64,000 nt of DNA from Streptomyces tibetensis. GTDB lineage: Bacteria > Actinomycetota > Actinomycetes > Streptomycetales > Streptomycetaceae. The stretch covers positions 186,001-250,000 of the forward strand of contig NZ_SZVW01000005.1 of NCBI RefSeq assembly GCF_007655005.1, in the 5' to 3' direction. A program made the position numbers and the translations under genes. Positions 42,527 to 51,886 of the stretch are shown piece after piece. Each line of letters opens with the position of its first letter. Position 1 is the first letter of the stretch. The notes under the pieces are model-generated. The model saw nothing but the letters and a program-made list of their open reading frames with translations. It ran no database searches and was not told the DNA's origin.

Positions 42527-43081
42527 TCAGAAGAGCGGCTCGGGAAGCACTCCTTCCAGGGCGAGTAGCTTCCGCTTGGTCTCCAGGCCGCCCCCGAAGC
42601 CGCCGATGCCGCCGTCGCTCTCCACCACCCGGTGACAGGGCACCACCACCGGCAGCGGATTGGCGCCCATCGCCGTCCCCACGGCCTGGGCGGCACCCGG
42701 CTGACCGACGCGCCCGGCCAGGTCGCCGTATCCGACGACCTGGCCGTACGGCACGCCCGAGGCCAGTTCGCGCAGGACCGCCCGGTTGAAGCCGGAGATC
42801 AGCGACCAGTCCAGAGGCAGGTCGAAGTCGCGCCGCTCACCCGCGAAGTACGCCCCGAACTGACGTATCGCCTCGGCCAGCAGCGGGGAGCCGGGCGCCT
42901 CGACGGGCTCGGTGCCCAGCCGCGACGCCAGTCGCTCGACGGCCCGGTCCCGTACCGCGTCCGTGGCGTGGAACACGACGTTGACCAGCCCGCCCCGGCT
43001 CGTGGCCAGCAGCAACGGCCCGATCCCGCTGTCGACGACCGCCCACACGACGTGCGGCTCGACCTGCTCTCGGCTCTCCAT
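42527..43081 (-). CDS. ogt: methylated-DNA--protein-cysteine methyltransferase
   Basis: A 184-residue O6-alkylguanine repair protein: active-site motif VPCHRVV with the acceptor Cys at residue 149, the helix-turn-helix recognition region (PYGQVVGYGDLAGRVGQPGA) and the Asn hinge at NPLP. The protein transfers the alkyl group from O6-methylguanine to its own cysteine once only. The gene may be either ogt or a generic ada-C homologue; the length favours Ogt. Confidence 0.93.
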   Translation of the reverse strand: MESREQVEPHVVWAVVDSGIGPLLLATSRGGLVNVVFHATDAVRDRAVERLASRLGTEPVEAPGSPLLAEAIRQFGAYFAGERRDFDLPLDWSLISGFNRAVLRELASGVPYGQVVGYGDLAGRVGQPGAAQAVGTAMGANPLPVVVPCHRVVESDGGIGGFGGGLETKRKLLALEGVLPEPLF

Positions 43082-43133
43082 GCGACCACAGTAGGACCCG
43101 CCACCGACAACGCCGCGAGAGCGGAACGCCGGA

Positions 43134-44006
43134 TCAGCCGCCCACGGCCTTTCGCACCACGTCCGGCTTGTTCGTGATGACGCCGTCGACCCCGTAGCCG
43201 GCGACCCGCCGGGCCGTCTTCGCGTCGTCGACCGTCCAGGCGAAGACCTTCATCGGCTTGCCGTGCGGTCCGTCGAACGCCTGGACGGAGGACACGTATG
43301 CCGGGGTGAGCGAGCTGTAGGAGGGGTTGATCTGATCGACGAACTCGGCGCAGTCGAGCAGGTCCGGCACTCGTGGCGTCCCCAAGAGGCCGGTCTTCAC
43401 CCCGGGCTTCAGCTCGTGCACCGTCCGCACGCTGTCCGCGCTGAAGCTCTGCACGATCAGCCGGCCCGTCAGATGCGACCGGTCGAGCCAGCCCTCGTTG
43501 CTGAGGACCTTCAGCGTCTGCCGCTCGATGCCCGGGTACAGCTCCGGATTCTTGATCTCCAGGAGCAGCTTCTGACGATGACGCTCCAGGCGGTGCACGA
43601 ACTGCTCCAGCGTCGGCACGCGCACGCCCGCGTACGCGGGACCGAACCAGCTGCCCGCGTCCAGACGGGCGATCTCCGCGGCGGTGAAGTCCGACACCCT
43701 CCACGGGGCCCGGTCGGGAAACACCTCCTCGGCGTCGGTGGTGCGCCGGAGGTTGTCGTCGTGGATGACGACCAGCTCTCCGTCCTTTGTCCGCTGCACG
43801 TCGTTCTCCACCCAGCGGATGCCCAGCTCCGCAGCTCTGTCGAGGGAGGCCAGGGTGTTCTCGGGGGCGTACGCGGAGGCCCCCCGGTGCCCGATGACCA
43901 GCGGGGGCGTGCCATCACCCGCGGCGTGGGCGGGGGAGACGGGGAACAGGAGAGCGGCGGTCCCCAGGAGTGCGGTGGTCGAGGCGGCAACAGCGCGCGC
44001 GTGCAT
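43134..44006 (-). CDS. secreted glycerophosphodiester phosphodiesterase
   Basis: A 290-residue GDPD with a cleavable signal peptide (MHARAVAASTTALLGTAALL, A-x-A site before GDGTPP). The TIM-barrel catalytic parts are GHRGASAYAPENT (His and Arg), WVENDVQRTKDGELVVIHDD (Glu/Asp metal ligands and His) and LLLEIKNP. It hydrolyses glycerophosphodiesters from lipids or teichoic acid to glycerol 3-phosphate. The ATG at 44006 has GAGGAG upstream; the open frame beyond it crosses the promoter area. Confidence 0.93.
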   Translation of the reverse strand: MHARAVAASTTALLGTAALLFPVSPAHAAGDGTPPLVIGHRGASAYAPENTLASLDRAAELGIRWVENDVQRTKDGELVVIHDDNLRRTTDAEEVFPDRAPWRVSDFTAAEIARLDAGSWFGPAYAGVRVPTLEQFVHRLERHRQKLLLEIKNPELYPGIERQTLKVLSNEGWLDRSHLTGRLIVQSFSADSVRTVHELKPGVKTGLLGTPRVPDLLDCAEFVDQINPSYSSLTPAYVSSVQAFDGPHGKPMKVFAWTVDDAKTARRVAGYGVDGVITNKPDVVRKAVGG

Positions 44007-44295
44007 GCGTACTCCTCGCGACGAGCGGACGGCAACATCACAGACAGCACAACTGTGACAGCAGAGGGTCAACGCGAGAGGGGTGCAGGATGGCCACACG
44101 CTGAACGGAGATCGCCCAACTCCGCTCACTGGTACCGCACAACTGCGGCAAGCCCGTGTTTCTTTGCCGGAAAGTCGTTCGACCATTCCGGTGGGGGTCA
44201 TACTCTCTGCGTCAACCCTGACCGCTCGTGCGGTCCTGGGAGGGGGCGCACATCAGGAATTCCGGGACGTACGAGGGCGGGAAGGGCAGCCGCGC

Positions 44296-45162
44296 ATGCA
44301 GGGCACGGTCAACGGATTCAGCTACGGCCTGGTCACACCCCTGGTGGCCTACTTCATGGCCTGCCTCGGCGGCGCGCTGGGCCTGCGGTGCACCACGAGA
44401 TCCATGCTCGTCGCCCAGTCCTGGCGCCCCGGCTGGCTCGCCCTCGGCTCCGCCGCCATCGGCTCCGGCATATGGACCATGCACTTCGTCGCCATGATGG
44501 GGTTCACGGTCCGCGGCACCCCGATCCACTACGACAAGGCGATGACCTTCGCGAGCCTGGCCGTCGCGATCATCATGGTGGGCATCGGGATCTTCATCGT
44601 CGGCTACAGGGGCGCGCGCGGTACGGCCCTGTTCACCGGCGGCACCATCACCGGCCTGGGCATCGCGTCGATGCACTACCTGGGCATGGCCAGCATGAGC
44701 CTGGACGGACAGCTGGAGTACAACACCGTCACCGTGGGCATATCCGTCGCCATCGCCATGGGCGCCGCGACCGCCGCCCTGTGGGCCGCAGGCCAGGTCA
44801 GGGGCTTCCTGTGGAGCGTGGGCGCCAGCCTCGTCATGGGGCTCGCCGTCAGCGGCATGCACTACACGGGCATGGCCGCCCTCAGCGTCCACCTGCACGG
44901 CACGGCCCAACCCGCCACGGGGGACTCGCCCGCGACACTGCTCGCGCCCATGCTGATCGGCCCGCTCGCCTTCCTGCTCCTCGCGGGGGTGGTGGTGATG
45001 TTCGACCCGCTGATGGTCATGGGGAAGCCCACCGTCGTCCCCGCCGAGCACAAGCCCGGCATCCCCGCCCACACCCACGTCCGCCACTCCGCCCACCGCC
45101 TGCGGTTCCGCCCCCGCCGCACCGTGGAGCACCGGGGGTCCCGCACCCCGCAGAACCGCTGA
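44296..45162 (+). CDS. MHYT domain integral membrane sensor protein
   Basis: A 288-residue protein with about seven transmembrane helices and three MHYT-type motifs: MHFVAM (residues 62-67), MHYLGM (126-131) and MHYTGM (188-193). MHYT domains are proposed to bind copper or sense oxygen, CO or NO, usually fused to an output domain; this one has only a short basic His/Arg-rich tail, so any output is separate. The 289 bp upstream hold an inverted repeat (TCACAG / CTGTGA near 44037-44057) and no gene. AAGGG precedes the ATG. Confidence 0.9.
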   Translation: MQGTVNGFSYGLVTPLVAYFMACLGGALGLRCTTRSMLVAQSWRPGWLALGSAAIGSGIWTMHFVAMMGFTVRGTPIHYDKAMTFASLAVAIIMVGIGIFIVGYRGARGTALFTGGTITGLGIASMHYLGMASMSLDGQLEYNTVTVGISVAIAMGAATAALWAAGQVRGFLWSVGASLVMGLAVSGMHYTGMAALSVHLHGTAQPATGDSPATLLAPMLIGPLAFLLLAGVVVMFDPLMVMGKPTVVPAEHKPGIPAHTHVRHSAHRLRFRPRRTVEHRGSRTPQNR

Positions 45163-45189
45163 TCAGAGCCCGCTGTCAGTGCGGGGTCG

Positions 45190-45195
45190 TACGGT
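45190..45195 (+). promoter_or_regulatory. -10 element of a leaderless uvrB promoter
   Basis: TACGGT seven bases before the uvrB ATG fits a leaderless promoter. I see no LexA/SOS box in the preceding 100 bases. Confidence 0.45.
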
Positions 45196-45202
45196 GGAAC
45201 CC

Positions 45203-47347
45203 ATGCGGCCCGTTTCAAAGATCGAACGCACGGTGGCGCCCTTCGAGGTCGTCAGCCCCTACCAGCCGAACGGCGACCAGCCGACAGCCATCGCCGACCT
45301 CGCCCGGCGTATCGAGGCGGGTGAGAAGGACGTCGTGCTGCTCGGCGCGACCGGCACCGGCAAGTCCGCCACCACCGCGTGGATGATCGAGAAGCTCCAG
45401 CGCCCCACGCTCGTGATGGCACCGAACAAGACGCTGGCCGCCCAGTTGGCCAACGAGTTCCGCGAGCTGCTGCCGAACAACGCCGTCGAGTACTTCGTCT
45501 CGTACTACGACTACTACCAGCCCGAGGCCTACGTCCCGCAGTCGGACACCTACATCGAGAAGGACTCCTCGATCAACGAGGAGGTCGAGCGCCTGCGCCA
45601 CTCCGCGACGAACTCGCTGCTCACCCGCCGTGACGTCGTCGTGGTCGCCTCGGTCTCCTGCATCTACGGCCTCGGCACCCCGCAGGAGTACGTGGACCGC
45701 ATGGTCCCCCTCAAGGTCGGCGAGGAGATCGACCGCGACGAGCTGCTGCGCCGCTTCGTGGACATCCAGTACACGCGCAACGACATGGCCTTCACCCGCG
45801 GCACCTTCCGCGTGCGCGGCGACACGATCGAGATCTTCCCGGTCTACGAGGAGCTGGCCGTCCGCATCGAGATGTTCGGCGACGAGATCGAGGCGCTGTC
45901 CACCCTGCACCCGCTCACCGGCGAGATCATCAGCGACGACGAGCATCTCTACGTCTTCCCGGCCTCCCACTACGTCGCGGGACCCGAGCGTCTGGAGCGG
46001 GCCGTCAACGACATCGAGAAGGAACTGGCCGAGCGCCTGACGGAGCTGGAGAAGCAGGGCAAGCTGCTGGAGGCCCAGCGCCTGCGCATGCGGACCACCT
46101 ACGACATCGAGATGCTGCGCCAGATCGGCAGCTGCTCCGGCGTGGAGAACTACTCGATGCACTTCGACGGCCGCTCGCCCGGCTCCCCGCCCAACACCCT
46201 GCTGGACTACTTCCCGGACGACTTCCTCCTCGTCATCGACGAGTCGCACGTCACCGTCCCGCAGATCGGCGCCATGTACGAGGGCGACGCCTCCCGCAAG
46301 CGCACCCTCGTCGACCACGGCTTCCGGCTGCCCTCCGCCCTGGACAACCGCCCCCTGAAGTGGGAGGAGTTCCAGGAGCGCATCGGCCAGACGGTCTACC
46401 TGTCGGCCACCCCGGGCACCTACGAGATGTCCCGCTCGGACGGCTTCGTCGAGCAGATCATCCGCCCCACCGGCCTCGTCGACCCCGAGGTCGTCGTCAA
46501 GCCCACCGAGGGCCAGATCGACGACCTGGTGCACGAGATCCGGCTGCGCACCGAGAAGGACGAGCGTGTCCTGGTCACCACGCTCACCAAGAAGATGGCC
46601 GAGGACCTCACGGACTACTTCCTGGAGCTGGGCATCCAGGTGCGCTATCTGCACAGCGACGTCGACACCCTGCGCCGCGTCGAACTGCTGCGTGAACTGC
46701 GCGCCGGCGAGTACGACGTGCTGGTCGGCATCAACCTCCTGCGCGAGGGCCTCGACCTGCCCGAGGTGTCCCTGGTGGCGATCCTGGACGCCGACAAGGA
46801 GGGCTTCCTCCGCTCCGGCACGTCCCTGATCCAGACCATCGGCCGCGCCGCGCGCAACGTCTCCGGTCAGGTCCACATGTACGCCGACAGGATCACCCCG
46901 GCGATGGAGAAGGCCATCGAGGAGACCAACCGGCGCCGCGAGAAGCAGATCGCGTACAACACGGAGCGGGGCATCGACCCCCAGCCGCTGCGCAAGAAGA
47001 TCAACGACATCGTCGCCCAGATCGCCCGCGAGGACATCGACACCGAGCAGCTGCTCGGCTCCGGTTACCGCAAGGCCAAGAAGGACGGTGGGGGCACCAA
47101 GGCGCCGGTGCCGTCCCTCGGCAAGGCGGCCGGGAGCGCCAAGTCCGCCAAGGGCAAGGGCAAGGCCGCGGAGACCGTGCCGACCGACCGCCCCGCGGCC
47201 GAACTGGCCGGGCAGATCGAGGAGCTGACCGCGCGGATGCGGGCCGCCGCCGCGGAGCTCCAGTTCGAGATCGCGGCCCGGCTGCGTGACGAGGTCTCCG
47301 AGATGAAGAAGGAACTGCGCCAGATGAAGGAGGCGGGTCTGGCCTGA
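45203..47347 (+). CDS. uvrB: excinuclease ABC subunit B
   Basis: A 714-residue UvrB: Walker [11 protein letters not shown] (residues 46-55), the beta-hairpin [12 protein letters not shown] that inserts at DNA damage, helicase motifs including [11 protein letters not shown] and ATPGTYE, motif [11 protein letters not shown] and a C-terminal UVR domain ([23 protein letters not shown]) that contacts UvrC. A Lys/Ala/Gly-rich linker lies before the UVR domain. It recognises and holds lesions in nucleotide excision repair with UvrA, whose gene begins at 63737. Confidence 0.98.
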   Translation: MRPVSKIERTVAPFEVVSPYQPNGDQPTAIADLARRIEAGEKDVVLLGATGTGKSATTAWMIEKLQRPTLVMAPNKTLAAQLANEFRELLPNNAVEYFVSYYDYYQPEAYVPQSDTYIEKDSSINEEVERLRHSATNSLLTRRDVVVVASVSCIYGLGTPQEYVDRMVPLKVGEEIDRDELLRRFVDIQYTRNDMAFTRGTFRVRGDTIEIFPVYEELAVRIEMFGDEIEALSTLHPLTGEIISDDEHLYVFPASHYVAGPERLERAVNDIEKELAERLTELEKQGKLLEAQRLRMRTTYDIEMLRQIGSCSGVENYSMHFDGRSPGSPPNTLLDYFPDDFLLVIDESHVTVPQIGAMYEGDASRKRTLVDHGFRLPSALDNRPLKWEEFQERIGQTVYLSATPGTYEMSRSDGFVEQIIRPTGLVDPEVVVKPTEGQIDDLVHEIRLRTEKDERVLVTTLTKKMAEDLTDYFLELGIQVRYLHSDVDTLRRVELLRELRAGEYDVLVGINLLREGLDLPEVSLVAILDADKEGFLRSGTSLIQTIGRAARNVSGQVHMYADRITPAMEKAIEETNRRREKQIAYNTERGIDPQPLRKKINDIVAQIAREDIDTEQLLGSGYRKAKKDGGGTKAPVPSLGKAAGSAKSAKGKGKAAETVPTDRPAAELAGQIEELTARMRAAAAELQFEIAARLRDEVSEMKKELRQMKEAGLA

Positions 47348-47485
47348 CAGCGTGCCGCGTACGCGCAGTGTTGCAAGACCGACACAAAGTGCGGACCGGG
47401 GTACGTCGCTGTCAGTGCCTCTGCGTAGGGTTCTGGTCAACCGCGACCACGCGGCAACAGGGGACGTTGAGAGGGGAATCAGCGC

Positions 47486-48064
47486 GTGACCGTCAACATG
47501 ACCAAGGGTCAGGCCATCAGTCTGCAGAAGAACGACGGTGGCAGCCTGACCGCGGTTCGCATGGGTCTCGGCTGGCAGGCGGCTCCCCGGCGCGGCCTGT
47601 TCGGCTCGCGCACGCGGGAGATCGACCTCGACGCCTCCGCCGTCCTCTTCGCGGACAAGCAGCCGGTCGACGTCGTCTTCTTCCGCCACCTGGTGAGCGA
47701 CGACGGCTCGGTGCGCCACACCGGTGACAACCTCGTCGGCGGTGTCGGCCAGGGCGGCGACGACGAGGCGATCCTCGTCGACCTCGCGCGGGTCCCGGTC
47801 CACATCGACCAGATCGTCTTCACCGTGAACTCCTTCACGGGCCAGACCTTCCAGGAAGTGCAGAACGCGTTCTGCCGTCTGGTCGACGAGACCAACGGCC
47901 AGGAGCTCGCCCGCTACACGCTCGCCGGCGGCGGCCAGTACACGGCCCAGATCATGGCCAAGGTCCACCGCTCCGGCCAGGGCTGGACGATGACGGCCCT
48001 CGGCAACCCGGCCAACGGCCGCACGTTCCAGGACCTGATGCCGGCGATCCTGCCGGTGCTCTGA
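47486..48064 (+). CDS. TerD family protein
   Basis: A 192-residue TerD protein with the typical opening MTVNMTKGQAISLQKND, IDLDASAVLF and the calcium-binding loop region GQGGDDEAILVDL. TerD proteins bind Ca2+ and act in tellurite, phage or stress responses; in Streptomyces they also affect differentiation. This copy carries a short insertion (GWQAAPRRGLFGSRTREI) before the first strand pair, typical of the Streptomyces long form. The GTG start follows GAGAGGGGAATCAG. A hairpin and a TerD fusion gene follow. Confidence 0.93.
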   Translation: MTVNMTKGQAISLQKNDGGSLTAVRMGLGWQAAPRRGLFGSRTREIDLDASAVLFADKQPVDVVFFRHLVSDDGSVRHTGDNLVGGVGQGGDDEAILVDLARVPVHIDQIVFTVNSFTGQTFQEVQNAFCRLVDETNGQELARYTLAGGGQYTAQIMAKVHRSGQGWTMTALGNPANGRTFQDLMPAILPVL

Positions 48065-48070
48065 GCGCAC

Positions 48071-48096
48071 CCGGGCCCCGGAGTCGCGGGGCCCGG
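48071..48096 (+). terminator. hairpin between terD and the TerD fusion gene
   Basis: CCGGGCCCC and GGGGCCCGG form a perfect 9-bp GC stem with an eight-base loop, directly after the terD stop. There is no U-tract. It may be a partial terminator that reduces transcription into the next gene. Confidence 0.6.
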
Positions 48097-48141
48097 CGAG
48101 CAGCACACGACTCCACACAACGACACAGGGGGACCAAGGCG

Positions 48142-50160
48142 ATGACGGCCGAGCTGGTGCGGGGGCAGAACCACCCGCTCTCCCAGGCCCGTCTAGAGAT
48201 CCGGATCTCGGCCGGTACGCCGATCGTGGCCGTGGCCGCACTCGGCGACGACAACGGCCGGATCCACGGCGTGGAGTGGGTGGCCCACCCGGGCGCACCC
48301 ACCCAGCCGGGTCTCGAGGTCCCCCGGCAGGCCGCCGCCGACCACCGCCTCGCGGTGGACCTGGACGCCGTGCCGGAGGCCGTCCACCGTGTCAGCGTGC
48401 TGCTCGCCCTGCCCGTCGGAGGGACCGGACCGGCCCGTTTCGGCGCCGTGGCGGCCCCCTTCGTCGCCGTCACCGGTCTCGACGGCGGGGAGGTCGCCAG
48501 CTACACCATCACCGGCCTGGAGGCCGAGTCGGCCGTCGTCGCCCTGGAGCTCTACCGCCGGCAGGGCGCCTGGAAGGTGCGCGCCGTCGGCCAGGGCTAC
48601 GCGGGCGGCCTCGCCGAACTCCTCACCGACCAGGGCCTGCCGCAGGCCCACCAGCTCGCCGGCAACATCAACGACGCGGTGGCCCAAGGGCTGGCCCGCT
48701 CGGTGCAGGCGCCCCTGCCCCGCACGGCGGACGGCGACCGCTCCCGGCAGGCAGCCGCCCCCGCCCTCGGCCCGGACCAGGGCGGCACCGCGCCTCAGCC
48801 CGGCCCCGTCCCACCGATGTCCCCGTACGGCGGTCAAGCGCCCGGCGGTCCCGGGCAGCCAGGCCCTCAGCAGCCGTCGTATCCCGGCGCCGCGCCGGAC
48901 CCCAACGCCGTCACCCAGCCGTCCGCGTCCACGGCCGGCGCCCCGATCGACTACAGCCACCCGCGCCGCCAGAACGCCGCTCCGCCGCCGCCCCCGCCGA
49001 CCGCGCCTCCGGCCGCACCCGGGCAGCCCGCGCAGCCCGTGGCGGGCGACGCGACCGGCTGGTCCATGGAAGAGCGGCTCTACAACCAGGTGTGGGGCAT
49101 GTTCGAGGACCTGGCCCGCACCACCGCCGCCTACCGCAGCGCCGTCGACTTCGCCGAGTCACGCATGGACAAGGAGCTGGAGCAGGTCCTGTCCGACCCG
49201 CGCAGCCGGATCGGCGGGCAGGGCGACGCCGCCCGCGAGGCTGCCCGGACCCGCCACGCCGAGCTCGTCGCCCAGGCCCGGGAGGCCCTCGACCGGGATC
49301 TGACCCAGCTCGCCGCCGAGGCCGACGTCGTGGAACCGGCCCTGCCGCCGGCCTACGCCCGCTGGGACAACCCGGTGTGGCACGCCTACCGGGTGCCGAT
49401 GGAGATCCCCATGGCCCTGCGCCTGGGCGACCTCCACCTTCCCGAGGCCGACCGGATCCGCATCCCGATGCTGGTCCGGCTGCCGCTGGAGCGGGGCCTG
49501 TGGATCGACAGCGGAGCGGCCGGAGTGTCCGACGGCTCGTTCACCGATTCCCACGCCATGAGCCGTCTCGCCATGGAGACGGCTGTCGCGCACGCGGCCC
49601 GGCTGCTCGCCGTCTACCCGGCGGGCGAGTTCACCGTCCACGTCATCGACCCGGCAGGCTCGGGGGCGCAGTCTCTGGCGCCCCTCGTGCAGGCGGGCGT
49701 GCTCGCGGCTCCGCCGGCGGGTGGAGCCGCCGGCGTGGCGGACGTGCTGGGCCGGCTCACGCAGCGGGTCGACCTGGTGCAGATGGCGGTCCGGGGTGGC
49801 GCCGCCGACTCCCTCCCGCCCGGCTTCGACACCTCCCAGCAGCTCCTGATCGTCAACGACTTCCCGCACGGCTTCGACGACCGGGCCGTGAACCAGTTGC
49901 GCTACCTCGCCGACGAGGGCCCCGCCTTCGGCGTCCACCTGATGATGGTGGCCGACCGTGAGGAGTCCTCCGGCTACGGGCCTTTGCTCGACCCCTTGTG
50001 GCGTTCGCTGCTGCGACTGACGCCGGTGGCAGACGATCACCTCGCCGACCCGTGGGTCGGTCATGCGTGGACGTACGAGCCGGCGCTCCTTCCGCCCGGC
50101 AGCCAGGTCCTCCAGCAGGTGCTCAGCCAGGTGGCCGCCGCCCGTACCAAGTTCATGTAA
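48142..50160 (+). CDS. TerD domain fused to an FtsK-like domain lacking a P-loop
   Basis: A 672-residue protein. Residues 1-175 are a TerD-like domain; about 185-300 is a Pro/Gln/Gly/Ala-rich linker (PPMSPYGGQAPGGPGQPG); about 305-400 is a charged helical segment; the rest resembles the core of an FtsK/HerA-type ATPase. The recognisable parts there are RIPMLVRLPLERGLWIDSG, FTVHVIDPAGSGAQSL, a Walker B-like strand QQLLIVNDFPHGFDD and FGVHLMMVADREES. No Walker A GxxxxGKS is visible, so ATP hydrolysis by the classical mechanism is unlikely. It lies between terD and terC and probably acts with them at the membrane. Confidence 0.85.
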   Translation: MTAELVRGQNHPLSQARLEIRISAGTPIVAVAALGDDNGRIHGVEWVAHPGAPTQPGLEVPRQAAADHRLAVDLDAVPEAVHRVSVLLALPVGGTGPARFGAVAAPFVAVTGLDGGEVASYTITGLEAESAVVALELYRRQGAWKVRAVGQGYAGGLAELLTDQGLPQAHQLAGNINDAVAQGLARSVQAPLPRTADGDRSRQAAAPALGPDQGGTAPQPGPVPPMSPYGGQAPGGPGQPGPQQPSYPGAAPDPNAVTQPSASTAGAPIDYSHPRRQNAAPPPPPPTAPPAAPGQPAQPVAGDATGWSMEERLYNQVWGMFEDLARTTAAYRSAVDFAESRMDKELEQVLSDPRSRIGGQGDAAREAARTRHAELVAQAREALDRDLTQLAAEADVVEPALPPAYARWDNPVWHAYRVPMEIPMALRLGDLHLPEADRIRIPMLVRLPLERGLWIDSGAAGVSDGSFTDSHAMSRLAMETAVAHAARLLAVYPAGEFTVHVIDPAGSGAQSLAPLVQAGVLAAPPAGGAAGVADVLGRLTQRVDLVQMAVRGGAADSLPPGFDTSQQLLIVNDFPHGFDDRAVNQLRYLADEGPAFGVHLMMVADREESSGYGPLLDPLWRSLLRLTPVADDHLADPWVGHAWTYEPALLPPGSQVLQQVLSQVAAARTKFM

Positions 50161-50202
50161 AGGACCCTGATCAGGGATTTTGGCCTTTCTTTTGCCAAGC
50201 GC

Positions 50203-50231
50203 TTTACCTTCTCTTGGTGATTGGGTACTGT
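50203..50231 (+). promoter_or_regulatory. terC promoter
   Basis: TTTACC (50203-50208), 17 bp, TACTGT (50226-50231). The predicted start at about 50238 coincides with the first base of the riboswitch aptamer. Confidence 0.65.
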
Positions 50232-50238
50232 TGACGGC

Positions 50239-50381
50239 ACGGAGGGGAGTACTCCCTGTCTGCTGCGGCGTACCCGTCAATACGGATCAGGCCAGATCCC
50301 GGGGCGTCGGCCCATCTTGGGTGGAAGAGACCTCCGGCAGCGACGACGCTGACATTTGCCGTTACGACTGCCGGAGGCGCA
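50239..50381 (+). ncRNA. yybP-ykoY (manganese) riboswitch with ribosome-binding-site switch
   Basis: The aptamer (about 50239-50337) has the family's conserved blocks in order: GGGGAGTA (50244-50251), CGTCAATACGG in the middle and AGACCTCCGG at the 3' end. P1 pairs CGGAGG (50240-50245) with CCTCCG (50331-50336). The 3' P1 strand CCTCCGGCAG (50331-50340) is also a perfect complement of CTGCCGGAGG (50368-50377), which contains the terC ribosome-binding site four bases before the GTG. Aptamer folding would therefore free the site and activate translation. Members of this class bind Mn2+ and control Mn exporters, including TerC/Alx. Confidence 0.85.
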
Positions 50382-51383
50382 GTGGATGTTTCCGTGACCC
50401 TATGGGTCCTGACGATCGTGGGCCTCGCCGCCCTCATCGCGGTCGACTTCTTCATCGGCCGCAAGCCGCACGACGTTTCGATCAAGGAAGCCGGAATCTG
50501 GACGGTCGTCTGGATCGTGCTGGCCGCGCTCTTCGGGGTCGGCCTGCTCCTGTTCGCGGGTGGTCAGCCCGCCGGTGAGTTCTTCGCCGGCTTCATCACC
50601 GAGAAGTCGCTCAGCGTCGACAACCTCTTCGTCTTCGTCCTGATCATGGCGAAGTTCGCGGTGCCGTCGCAGTACCAGCAGCGAGTGCTGCTGATCGGTG
50701 TTCTCATCGCCCTGGTCCTGCGAGCGATCTTCATCGCGGCCGGTGCGGCGATCCTCGCCAGCTTCGCGTGGGTGTTCTACATCTTCGGCGCGTTCCTCAT
50801 CTACACCGCCTGGAAGCTCATCCAGGAGGCCCGGGCCGACGAGGAAGAGGAGGAGTTCGAGGAGAACAAGCTCCTCAAGGCCGCCGAGCGCCGCTTCGGT
50901 GTGGCCGACCGCTACCACGGCACCAAGCTGTGGATCGAGGAGAACGGCAAGCGGGTCATGACCCCGATGCTGGTCGTGATGCTGGCCATCGGCACCACCG
51001 ATGTGCTCTTCGCCCTCGACTCCATCCCCGCGATCTTCGGCCTGACGCAGGACCCGTACATCGTCTTCACGGCCAACGCGTTCGCCCTGATGGGTCTGCG
51101 CCAGCTGTACTTCCTCATCGGTGGCCTGCTGAAGAAGTTGGTCCACCTCAGCTACGGCCTGTCGATCATCCTGGGCTTCATCGGGGTGAAGCTGGTGCTG
51201 CACGCCCTGCACGAGTCCGGGGTGCATGTCCCCGAGATCAGCATTCCGGTCTCGCTCGGCGTGATCTGCGCCGTCCTGATCGTCACCACGATCACCAGCC
51301 TGCGAGCGTCCAAGAAGCAGGCGGCGGCCGAGGCGGCGCAGGGCGGCAGCGGAAGCGCTCCGAAGGACAGCATCGACGTCTGA
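50382..51383 (+). CDS. terC: TerC family integral membrane protein
   Basis: A 333-residue protein with about nine transmembrane helices and the family motifs TEKSLSVDNLFVFVLIM and GTTDVLFALDSIPAIFGLT, both with membrane-buried Asp residues. An acidic cytoplasmic loop (EARADEEEEEFEENK) lies in the middle. TerC/Alx proteins export or handle Mn2+ and associate with tellurite resistance complexes. Translation from GTG 50382 is probably switched on by the upstream riboswitch when Mn2+ is high. Preceded by two TerD-type genes. Confidence 0.95.
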   Translation: MDVSVTLWVLTIVGLAALIAVDFFIGRKPHDVSIKEAGIWTVVWIVLAALFGVGLLLFAGGQPAGEFFAGFITEKSLSVDNLFVFVLIMAKFAVPSQYQQRVLLIGVLIALVLRAIFIAAGAAILASFAWVFYIFGAFLIYTAWKLIQEARADEEEEEFEENKLLKAAERRFGVADRYHGTKLWIEENGKRVMTPMLVVMLAIGTTDVLFALDSIPAIFGLTQDPYIVFTANAFALMGLRQLYFLIGGLLKKLVHLSYGLSIILGFIGVKLVLHALHESGVHVPEISIPVSLGVICAVLIVTTITSLRASKKQAAAEAAQGGSGSAPKDSIDV

Positions 51384-51410
51384 CCTCGTCGGGCGGAGGA
51401 ACAACCATCA

Positions 51411-51450
51411 CCGGGACCGGTCTCGGCGAATTGCCGACCGCCGGTCCCGG
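51411..51450 (+). terminator. terC terminator
   Basis: CCGGGACCGG and CCGGTCCCGG (with inner pairing CGG/CCG) form a long stem around GCGAATTGC, followed by the T-rich run TGCTTGCTTGTTTCC. Confidence 0.75.
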
Positions 51451-51511
51451 TGCTTGCTTGTTTCCTGAGCGCGTTCCCCGGCCCGGGGGCGCCGTGGCCG
51501 GCTGGAGTGCC

Positions 51512-51814
51512 ATGAAATTCGTGCAGATCATCGAGTTCGAGACCGAGCGTCTGGAAGAGATGCAGCAGGTGCTCGAAGAGGCGGGCCGGCGCAACGCCGA
51601 CCGCACGAACGGCCCGACCCACAGCATGCTGCTGAAGGACCGGGACAAGCCCAGCCGTTATCTGGCGCTGATCGAGTTCGAGTCGTACGAGGAGGCCATG
51701 CTCAACAATGACGACCCCGAAACAAGCGCGATGGCGGGGCGGCTGGACGCGCTCAGCACGGGCGAGCGGGTGTTCACCAACTGCGACCTCCTGGACGCGC
51801 GTGACCTCAGGTAG
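51512..51814 (+). CDS. small hypothetical protein, possible ferredoxin-like (ABM/Dabb) fold
   Basis: A 100-residue protein starting MKFVQIIEFETERLEEMQQ, with a central SRYLALIEFESYEEAML and an acidic C-terminal half. The alternation of strand and amphipathic helix resembles dimeric alpha-beta barrel proteins such as antibiotic-biosynthesis monooxygenase-like families. No active-site residues can be assigned. It follows the terC terminator and is probably independent. Confidence 0.7.
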   Translation: MKFVQIIEFETERLEEMQQVLEEAGRRNADRTNGPTHSMLLKDRDKPSRYLALIEFESYEEAMLNNDDPETSAMAGRLDALSTGERVFTNCDLLDARDLR

Positions 51815-51886
51815 CTCCTCAGGGTGCTCCCTGGGGCCCGGCACGACCGGAGTGCGGGGCCCCTGCCCGTCTGCGACGATCGCGTC

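Noticed and set aside
45215..48298. A 1027-codon open frame on the minus strand opposite uvrB and terD
   Set aside because: Antisense shadow of uvrB; the protein is a Val/Leu/Asp/Gly low-complexity product with no domain.
50165..50181. CCCTGATCAGGG palindrome followed by ATTTT as a terminator of the TerD fusion gene
   Set aside because: A self-complementary hairpin would have only four base pairs around a four-base loop, too weak to call a terminator with confidence.
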